Part shown: piece after piece, positions 56,171 to 64,000 of the stretch
Layout: each line of letters opens with the position of its first letter
Position numbering within the stretch: position 1 is the stretch's first letter
Source of the DNA: Cheiracanthium punctorium
Taxonomy: Eukaryota; Arthropoda; Arachnida; Araneae; Cheiracanthiidae
DNA: 64,000 nt
Direction of reading: 5' to 3'
Assembly (NCBI GenBank): GCA_038373885.1
Contig: JAWZYV010015814.1
Span: 868,001-932,000, forward strand
Position numbers and translations under genes: made by a program
The notes under the pieces: generated by a model
The model's input: only the letters and a program-made list of their open reading frames with translations
Told to the model about the DNA's origin: nothing
The model's database searches: none

Positions 56171-56702
56171 CAGGGTGTCTACCAAATTTCCGAAAGTCTA
56201 TTTCCGGACTTTTTCCTGACTTTTGGGAGGTCCCGGGAAAAAATTCCTGACCAATGCATTTTACTTTGGGGAATTGCACAATGCTCTCTCCCTTGTATTT
56301 ATATTTGCATATTTTGTACAACTTCTTGAAATACAAGATTAAGCTTTCATCAATTAAAAGAAACAGAAGTAGTCGCAATTTAGGATAGAATTAACTAACT
56401 GTTCTTGGAAAGACGGTCCAACCCATAAGTTACCAAGTAAGATAATTTGTCTTTTACCCTCCCATCACGATTAATGAGCCCCCATTTTCCCCTCCTTATG
56501 CAAACACATCGCTTGATGCTTTCGCGGTCCGAAAAATGCGTTGCAGTTGCTTTCGGTTCCAGTCTGACAATTAAAGAGGAAGGGTAAAAAAAAAAAAAAA
56601 CACGAAAAAAAATTGATTCTTTTGGTGAATTTTCCGGACCCATTACCCAATTTCCCGGTTTTTTCCAGACTTTCCGGATTTTCCAGAGCGGTAGACACCC
56701 TG
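56171..56702. mobile_element. hAT-like MITE, CAGGGTGTCTACC ends
   Basis: CAGGGTGTCTACC is perfectly inverted by GGTAGACACCCTG. Subterminal TTTCCGGACTTTTTCCTGAC is mirrored by TTTTTCCAGACTTTCCGG. Flanks share only TGTAC, so the duplication is unclear. Confidence 0.75.
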
Positions 56703-57179
56703 TGTACTTTAAAAATTATAAAATGACTTCTTGTGTGAGAAAAGTAAAATCGCCCCCATCCGTTTAAAGCGTCGTGTAAGAGAAGAGTAGCATGGCTGAG
56801 AGAAGTTTAGCATTACTTCCCATAAAATCGTGGACGGGGGAAGTGAATTCGGAAGTATAAGCAAGAGAGTCTTATAAGTGAGAAGTGATTGTATTTAAAA
56901 ACTTATGTGTTCGATTTAAGCAGGGATGAGATTGACAAAAAAAGGAAAAAGTCTGAAAGAATGTGTAAACAACATTTTAGCACTAATACTTGTGAATTTC
57001 AAGCTCAATAAATATTGTAATTGCAATCTATATTAAATCTATCCTATGTATATAGAATTTTGCCTTACGTTAGTAAAAAATAAAAAATGATAAGAATAAT
57101 TTTGAAAACAAACTAAATTGTTTTGAAAAATCAAAAAAGCCTGAAAATTAGACCAAAGTCTGATGATTCGCATTTCTGT
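56703..57179. other. DNA without recognised gene
   Basis: No feature recognised. Confidence 0.5.
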
Positions 57180-57399
57180 TTAACCCTTTCCGGACGAGAG
57201 CGAAATTTACCGTAAAGGATAACGAATGCGCACACGTGGTGTCATCATGCCCGAAATTAATTTGTGAAACGCAATATGAATTTGTAGGTTTTTATGCAAA
57301 CAAACTCGGTTTTAAAAATCTTTTGTCCAACTTGGATAATTCGCACGTGGCAATTTACATAACCAATAGCTTCCGCTAAACTCCGCTGGAAAGGGTTAA
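57180..57399. mobile_element. piggyBac-like MITE, CCCTTTCC ends
   Basis: TTAACCCTTTCCGGACGAG to CTCCGCTGGAAAGGGTTAA with TTAA at both sides, about 220 bp. The interior differs from the foldback family, so it is a separate piggyBac-type MITE. Confidence 0.82.
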
Positions 57400-57668
57400 A
57401 CAGATATAACCTCCAATGTCTGGCAATACTATTGAATATGCTTCCAGGAAGGAGATCACAATTTTGGGAAAAAATTGAATATATTTTTCAGTATCGGTGA
57501 ATAATTAAAATGTTCCAGTATTTCAATCTCCAATATTGGTGCAATGCTGCAAATGCAGCTAGCTCAATATAAATTTAATGCAAAGGCAGAAATTAGAAAT
57601 TGAGTCAGTGGTCCAAAGAACCTGTGACTCCATGTCTTCCTTGGTCCGTCACATTTATTACTGGACCG

Positions 57669-57855
57669 CAGGGGCGTAGCCAAGGGGGTGTTAAGGGGGG
57701 TCATAACCCCCCCCTCACACCCTGAGGAGTTTTTTGCCATACAAAATGTATAGTCTTCACTCCCTCACCACACACATGTATGCATATATGTGAGTTGCAG
57801 TAGTTGTAACCCCCCCCCCCCCACCACCCATGAAAAATTTCTGGCTACGCCCCTG
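57669..57855. mobile_element. hAT-type MITE, family A, full length
   Basis: CAGGGGCGTAGCCAAGG to CTGGCTACGCCCCTG, perfect 8-bp flanks CTGGACCG (57661-57668, 57856-57863). Best reference copy for family A. Confidence 0.93.
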
Positions 57856-57863
57856 CTGGACCG

Positions 57864-58925
57864 TATACAAGATTTTAAAAAAATTGCAAAAGAAATTATA
57901 TGAGTAATCTATATTGATTTCGTTAAGAGCTGAATTAAAAAGTGTGAATACCTAATATAAAAACACCAAATAAATCAAATTATATGACATGCATGGGTAA
58001 AATTAGATGACATGTACATTGTAGAACTAAATGAGGAAAGTTTGCAAGAGAAAAATGTCGATAAATCGTTACTGGCCCTTTATATATGACAGTGGTCTCG
58101 TCTGGGACCAGCGGACCACCGTACTTGGACCGTTCACCGAACCTGCTTTAGTGTATATACGTGGGAGGATTCTATGAGAATCAAAAGTTAAGTGGCCAAG
58201 AAAACAAAATAGTTATTGGAGTGTATGTAAAAGTTGAATCATCTTGAAGCTTCACAAAAAACAGTAAGAAACAAAGAAACCAAACTAAAGCGGCGTAAAT
58301 CACAGAACACGCATTAACCTTTTCAGTTGTTCATAACTGTCACGCAGAACTGTTCACATCGAAGTTCCATCATTACTGGCGGCGCCCATTCAGCCGTTCT
58401 TATAGAAAAAAACTCCTAACACAATCACAATCTCAAAAATTAAAGGGGGGAAGAGAGAGAGAGAGAGCGAAAAAAATTATTTTTTCTTCGTCCATCCTCA
58501 GCGGATTTAGTATTTTTCCCCCTTGCTGAAAAACCAGTCAGGACCGGTTCCATCCGCTTTTATTTTCCCTCTGCGAGTGCAGGGAAAAAGCAAAGGAATA
58601 TTATAAACGTTTTAGTTAAAAAAGGCTGGATGCGACAGGCAGGAAGAGTGAGGGAATAGATAGATGGATGGATGTGAGAAGAAGAAAATTACTTCACTGC
58701 AGCAACCGAGTGGCAATGGCATACTGCCCCGATTTCATGCTGTGTTAAAAAACGAAGCTACTCGAAAAGGAGGCTCAAATGCTGGCAAGTGGTAAAAAAA
58801 ATACATTCAACGTACGGCTTCAAGAGGAACCTTCATTTTCCTTTATAATTAGCTTAAATTCCTGTTAATTACAGAATTAATAATCTAGATTCTCATTTTC
58901 CTTTGTCTAGGTGAGGTGATTGCTC
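57864..58925. other. DNA without recognised gene
   Basis: A GGCGGCGCCCATTCAG patch at 58379 may be a MITE end; (GA)n near 58455. No exon found. Confidence 0.45.
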
Positions 58926-58933
58926 AATAGCCT

Positions 58934-59773
58934 AACGTGACCATTTATTTTTTTCCTACAAAACGGGACATTACTACTTTTTTGGCAATAGTGTGTTTAT
59001 TTTCTTCCTTAAAACGGGACATCTACTGTTTTTAAGGTATAGTGTAGGGAGACTGAATTTACAGGTATGGGTACCTTTTAGTTGTTAAGAAAACGCGCAA
59101 AAAAGCTTGTGTTAATGTTAATATCAAAATAAAATGAAAAAAAAAAACTTTGCTAAAACACACATATACTATAAAAAATAGCGCAAGACGTACGTTTCGG
59201 GTGGTACAAGGGGTAGGCCCTTCTTCGACTTCAAAAAAACCATCCGACACAAGGCAGGAAAGGTAGGAAAGTGAGAAATGTAAACAAAAGGACACACAGA
59301 AAAAAGGAAGTTGTCATTCGGAAGGAAAAAAATTCTTAGAAAACCAGAGTGAAAAGGGAAAAATAAAGTGGAGATCGGGGAGAGGGAGGAATAAGCGAAA
59401 GAGGAACATGACTTTAAAAAAAGAAAAAAATTAAATAAATTGAAATAGTTGACAAAAAAAAGAACATTAAAAGAACAAACACAAAAACAATACATCCCGC
59501 GCCGTTTTCTTTGCGTCTCGAGAGGGGAGGAGGGAGGTCAGTTTTTTTTTTTTTTTTTTTCCCAGACACTTGCCGTTGGATGATTTTAGATTTTTAGCGC
59601 CCTTTATTGAAATCGTTACCGTGGGTTGCTCTCTTTCTAAAAACGGTACATTGAAGGGGACATTTTCTAAAAACGGGACATTACGGTGTCCCGAAGCTGT
59701 GCTTGGGGACAACGGGACAAGCCACCTAAAAACGGAACTGTCGCGTTCAAAACGGGACGTATGGTCACCTTAC
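58934..59773. mobile_element. hAT-like element, GGTGACCATACGTCCCG ends
   Basis: Left end AACGTGACCATTTATTTT, right end read inward GTAAGGTGACCATACGTCC. 8-bp flanks AATAGCCT (58926-58933 and 59774-59781). AAACGGGACATT-like phrases repeat near both ends. A Penelope-like stretch sits inside. Confidence 0.75.
59186..59520 (-). mobile_element. Penelope-like terminal region (candidate), nested
   Basis: On the minus strand, GAAGAAGGGCCTACCCC then CCACCCGAAACGTACG has the layout of the motif at 30.5 kb. The purine-rich stretch beside it matches that of 30560-30820 in parts (TCGGAAGGAAAAAA; AAAAGAACAAACACAAA). Inserted in the hAT-like element 58934-59773. Confidence 0.35.
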
Positions 59774-60228
59774 AATAGCCTTTATAGATGTGGAGTACAA
59801 TCTCTGCCTTCTCCGCTAGTGTAAGCATCTCTTTTTGAAATTTTCGAAGTTCCCTAAACTTGTGCATTACTTCACACGGCTGGTCTATTTCAATTAAAAT
59901 GATTTGAAGTAATCGCCAAGAGCCTCTCTTTTATCCCACAGTACAAAATCTCGCAGGAACTCCAAAGAACCTACCGTATAAACCTTCTAAGCCCACGCCA
60001 GTTTATATGTGATGTCAATTATTTTAACCTGGAATTAAAGATCATTGACTCATATCTGTATTCTCTGCTCAAACTTCGACTAATTCATAACAAATATATT
60101 GATACGAATTTATGGGTCTCTCTGCCCTCTAACGGTTAAATATAGTTTAAAATTCGTATTCTACGCGTCAAATAATTAAACTTTGCATTTTGCTGCATCA
60201 GAATCGTTTAACTAGAACGGGAGATAAG

Positions 60229-60412
60229 CAGCGGCAGACTTGCTGAGTTGGGGCCCCTGGGCAAAAGCTTCATTGGAGGCCCTCCACTCTTTTGAAAACT
60301 TTTTCAAAATTTACAAATTTTTAAACTTAAAAGAACAATTTGGGGGGGCGGGCTCCTTTTTGTTGGGGACCCGGGAGCTTGCCCCGAGCGTCCTCCCGGA
60401 AATCAGGCACTG
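60229..60412. mobile_element. hAT-type MITE
   Basis: CAGCGGCAGACTTGCTGAG to AAATCAGGCACTG, with perfect 8-bp flanks GAGATAAG (60221-60228, 60413-60420). The interior has GGGGCCCCTGGGC and a G-run. Confidence 0.85.
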
Positions 60413-60642
60413 GAGATAAGAAGTTTTGGGTTTCCCCATTGTTTAACACAGCGTTTTCTCAAAATACTCGAGAAATATTGGTGCTAGAGCTTATCCGACT
60501 TCATTTTTGGGAACTCATTTTTGGGGACTTATTTTTCGCGTCAAATTTGGCGATATTTCTCCAAAAAGTCGACAAGCTTGGCAACATTTCGACACTTTGC
60601 CGGGCAGCTGCCCCACCTGCCTCTGACTTAGTGAGGCTCAAT

Positions 60643-60912
60643 CAGGGATGAAATTCTTCAGCTTTTTAGCTGATTTCAGCTTTTTGTGAATAAAGAGGAA
60701 TTCACTTTTTTGTCTTTTTTCTCTGAAAATTCTACTTTTTTTCTGTGAATTCCTGGTTGTAGTTATTAGTTAACTGTGTGATATTTATATTTTTTAGCAT
60801 GTTCCAATGTTTTTCTTCTTAAAAATTCTTTCACATTAATTATATACAAATATCACATGCACAATTTTTTTGCTCTCGTATGATTTCAGCTTTTTTGCCG
60901 ATTTCATTCCTG
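60643..60912. mobile_element. hAT-type MITE, GATGAAAT ends
   Basis: CAGGGATGAAATTCTTCAGC to CGATTTCATTCCTG; flanks GGCTCAAT and GGCTCATT match at 7 of 8. TTTCAGCTTTTT is repeated near both ends. Confidence 0.82.
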
Positions 60913-61078
60913 GGCTCATTTAACACACCGGCAATTCTCAGGAAGGGTGGAGAAGTTGAACAATATATACAAAAGAGAACATTTAATTTTAAAAACTGGG
61001 TAGTCCCCGAATGTCTAGAAAGGTAACTCATTCACCCACCTCAATTCCCGAGTGCTCCCAAGGTGGTTATCACGTACA

Positions 61079-61251
61079 CATGGGCGCCGGCAGCATAGGG
61101 CAAGGGGGGGCAATGCCTCCCCCCCTGGATTTTTGTATGCAGTGTTTTCCCTCGCTTTTTTGCTCTTTCCAACATGGTAACCATACCCAGACGTTGAAGT
61201 AGTCTTTACGCCCCCCACCCCTCCCCGGGAAATATTCTGCCGGCGCCCATG
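61079..61251. mobile_element. hAT-type MITE, GGGCGCCGGCAG family
   Basis: CATGGGCGCCGGCAGCATAG to CTGCCGGCGCCCATG, perfect 8-bp flanks CACGTACA (61071-61078, 61252-61259). Nearly identical in the core to 54989-55146. Confidence 0.92.
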
Positions 61252-61259
61252 CACGTACA

Positions 61260-61794
61260 TCAAAGACAAAATTGCGAAGTCACATGTTATCGTACCGTGA
61301 AACTTATTTCACGCGTACAGTCATTGATATCCTGTCACAGTTTATTGGCTACTGACACGATGGATAGGGTGGGCCTCTTTTAAAATTTTGATATTTTTCT
61401 GCTAATATTTGAAGTATTTAAAACAGTAGCATTTTTGTATGTTTTTGTAGAAGAAATTAACACACATCCTTTAGCTTCATTCAAGAAGTAATGAATAAAA
61501 TGATAAATTAAAAAACTCCATGCGATATATAACAGCGCATACAGTAATTTATTTTTAAAGCACGATTAAAAAAAGATATCAGAATGTTGGATGAACGACC
61601 CATCGCGCAACTTTGAAAAGAAAAGTGAGTTGACAAAATACGAAATCTGATTTTCAAATCAGTCGCTTGGAGTGAGGGACAAGTAGCCGAAAACTTCAAA
61701 ATTATGAAAATGGCGTTTTTTATTCAAAAAAGTCGACCCAGTCGCCTTATCTTTATATTAGTAGCAAAAGTCACCTTTTTAGTCGCCAGTGGAC
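61260..61794. other. DNA without recognised gene
   Basis: No feature recognised. Confidence 0.5.
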
Positions 61795-62014
61795 ACACCG
61801 ATCCATTCAACTACCAATAGCATGGCGGATCGAATAGCCCATATGGTGCCACAGAACTAAAGAAGTTTTCTGACACAGCTGGCTGTGCGGCCGTGATCGC
61901 AACGGCTGCACTTTCTCAACGTCAGGCCCATTTAACCATATTTTTTGCGACTAGCAATGAAAGCGCTGAACTAAGGTGGCTTCACGGAGCAACCACCGTG
62001 CGTCAAAGGGTTAA
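61795..62014. mobile_element. piggyBac-type MITE fragment (C end)
   Basis: GATCCATTCAACTACCAATAG through GCGTCAAAGGGTTAA matches the second-subfamily arm and C end seen at 1140-1379 and 39119. The left end is missing. Confidence 0.8.
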
Positions 62015-62317
62015 TATGAAGTTCACACACGCACACAAGTTTGAATATTTTCCAATATTAGCAAGAAAAATACATTAATTTCTGAATGTTATTTTTGTAA
62101 TCTAAAACTATGCAGCTTTATGCATTTTCAGTTGAACCAGCTCAGTCAATTTCTGCCGTTAGAGACAATCTTTTTACGCACAGGGAAGGGTACGCGTAAC
62201 CCTGGTTGGGAATGGCTGCAATAAGTAAAAAATCTGGAGTGACTCCACTCGACTTTCCGAACACTTACGATTAAGATCATTACCAAGCATTTAAATAAAT
62301 TTGAATCGATGAATCAT

Positions 62318-62729
62318 TCAAACATATATACCAAATTGAAGCTCGATCGAATGTATCGTTTAAACGCTAGCGCACTTTCAAGAATTTCTCCCCATAGGCC
62401 ATAATGTAAAAGAAATCTTTGTCGTAGCCCTGTAGAAAAACTATAAGTCCTATAAACATCAAAATCGATACCGGTCTTACAATGGTGCTTTATAACATGT
62501 ATACCCAATTTGAGCTCAATCGAATGGGCCGTTTAAACGCTAGCGCACTTTCCAAAATTTTCCTCCATAGGCCATAATGTAAAAGAAATCTTTGTCGTAG
62601 CCCTGTAGAAAAACTATAAGTCCTATACACACCAAAATCAATACCGGTCTTGCGACGGTAGTTTATGACATATATATCCAATTTGAGCTCTATCGAATGC
62701 TCCGTTCAGGAGCTATCGTGTTCACTCAC
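62318..62729. repeat. 173-bp tandem repeat, about 2.4 copies
   Basis: TTTAAACGCTAGCGCACTTT occurs at about 62359 and 62532, and GTAAAAGAAATCTTTGTCGT, TAGAAAAACTATAAGTCC and AATACCGGTCTT likewise, 173 bp apart. A third unit starts and breaks off at GAGCTATCGTGTTCACTC before (CA)n. Confidence 0.9.
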
Positions 62730-62732
62730 ATA

Positions 62733-62770
<38 letters not shown>

Positions 62771-62775
62771 TACAT
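62730..62775. repeat. (CA)n / (CATA)n microsatellite
   Basis: CA-rich run directly after the 173-bp tandem array, a usual arrangement for this type of array. Confidence 0.9.
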
Positions 62776-63648
62776 ACATCTCGTAAAAATAGCATCAATG
62801 GATTCAGAAGCCCTCAAAACGTGTAAAAACACCAAAATCTCGAAGTCGAATTTTTTCATGATTACAATACTTTCCTTACATGGTACATGTTCGGAAAGTA
62901 AAAAAGAAAAACATAAGAAAGGAAAATACCAAAAAAGTTCCAAGATATCTTTGATTGGTAGAAAATTGGAGATTTAAGTATTTGGCAGATGTAGCTGAAA
63001 ACATTGCTAATTAAGGAGTACACGGGTTTTCTGAGCTCATGTTAGTTTCGTTTATCCATATATTCAGTATGATGAATTGGAAGTAAACTGGGTAATCTCG
63101 TTTTCAAGCAACCCCCAAAATAAACCCAACAGAAGGAACAGATTATGTAACTTAGAAACAGCGAACAGAAAAAAAAAAAATCACTGACAGTCAGGGAAAA
63201 AAAATAAAGTAAAATATATCAAGTTTTTGGATGTAAGCCAAAGGAACCAAATGATGCTGCACTTTGATGTTTGTCACCGAAATAGAATGAATGAAGCCAT
63301 GCACTGACTGCAGACAGACAAACAGGCAGAGCATAGCATCAACAGTTGTTTCTAGTTATATTTTTAATGAGCAATTTCTGAGCAAAATTTTTTAGTTAAG
63401 GTTTTTGGGTTGAAAATTTCAATAGGGAATTTTCTGGGTAGACAATTATTTAATACTGACTTGTCGATCAAAACAGTTTCTTTTTTTTCAAGTTGAGTTA
63501 AACGAAAATGTTGAACTTTGCAGCTTTTTAATAAAAATAGAGTTGGATGCAGGGACGGAGCGGAATAACTTTAAAACAGGAAATATTTCAATAACTGGAG
63601 TCAAATGTATTTTGAGCAGGAATGGCGTAAACAGTTTTTTAACCGTTA
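62776..63648. other. DNA without recognised gene
   Basis: No frame or RNA recognised. GACAGACAAACAGGCAG short repeat near 63313. Confidence 0.5.
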
Positions 63649-63896
63649 AATGCACGAATTTCAAAGACGTTGGCTAGATAGCCACGAGTGTAAGCTAAAT
63701 TTCCTATATCAGTTTTGTGAATAACTAATTAATTCTTCATAAAACGTGCAGTTTGAAAGAAATATTTAACATTTTTATTATTCACCATATGAATCATTTA
63801 TTATTAAAAACTATATATGTGAAATTGAAGTAAGACATTCTACTCTAATCGGGGGGGGGGGGGAATACGGATGCATGATGAAGGATGATTTTTAGG
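63649..63896. mobile_element. Decayed piggyBac-like MITE, relative of 50134
   Basis: TTAACCGTTAAATGCACGAA, GATAGCCACGAGTGTAAG, TTCATAAAAC and CATATGAATCATTTATTATT follow the 50134-50448 element in reverse. A G-run is inserted near 63849. The right end stops at TTTTAGGG with no TTAA. Confidence 0.7.
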
Positions 63897-64000
63897 GATC
63901 GACCGATACCACATTTTCGCCGATGACCGATACCGATACTTTACCTATAAATTCATTTTTAGAAATAGCCGATACCGATACTTTTAAGTTATGGTATCGG
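63897..64000. mobile_element. Terminus of another element, cut by window
   Basis: AGGGATCGACCGATACC followed by repeats of GATACCGATAC; such termini belong to hAT-type elements in many animals, but only one end is inside the window. Confidence 0.5.

Overview
This is animal nuclear DNA: strongly A+T-rich by eye, full of poly-A, poly-G and (TA)n runs, with no open frame above 161 codons and no bacterial-type gene packing. The repeat types (hAT-type MITEs ending CAGGGGCGTAGCCA, TTAA-flanked piggyBac-type MITEs, pogo- and mariner-type relics, a TG...CA LTR, arrays with CTCF-like motifs) suggest an invertebrate, most likely an arthropod and possibly a chelicerate. The species cannot be fixed from the sequence. 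I see no complete protein-coding gene. The window is best read as intergenic or intronic DNA with a dense, nested layer of non-autonomous transposons.

Layout. 0-6 kb: piggyBac-type foldback MITEs at 1-1.8 kb, then unique A+T-rich DNA. 6-12 kb: a possible minus-strand exon (6938-7108), a hAT-like element containing a 26-bp minisatellite and a piggyBac-type MITE, and a CpG-rich block at 11.77-11.88 kb that looks like a minus-strand promoter and first exon (CTCF-like motif, CRE palindrome, GTGAGTAAC donor). 12-17 kb: several hAT-like, pogo-like and piggyBac-like elements. 18.3 kb: a short plus-strand frame starting with a good signal peptide. 20-26 kb: MITEs and a 1.9-kb Tc1/mariner-like element with terminal repeats of about 183 bp and a decayed frame. 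30.5-33 kb: a Penelope-like end, a (TA)n tract split by a MITE and a solo LTR, and a tandem array of about 122-bp units. 34.7-36.1 kb: a hAT relic holding a mariner relic, which holds a near-perfect 66-bp-arm palindrome. 38-41.5 kb: a cluster of mosaic piggyBac-type foldback MITEs around a CpG-rich block with GC-box and YY1-like motifs. 42-53 kb: more MITEs, two more solo LTRs (one inside a MITE), and at 48546-48722 a 58-codon frame that looks like a small secreted peptide precursor. 54-64 kb: nested pogo/hAT/piggyBac/Penelope-like pieces and a 173-bp tandem repeat.

How it fits together: no operon or pathway is present. What organises the window is transposon biology. About twenty insertions can be delimited by target-site duplications (8 bp for hAT, TTAA for piggyBac, TA for mariner/pogo), and several are nested, so relative ages can be read. 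The best host-gene candidates are the 11.8-kb minus promoter, the 48.5-kb peptide frame, the 18.3-kb signal-peptide frame and the 7-kb exon. All are inferences from sequence signals.
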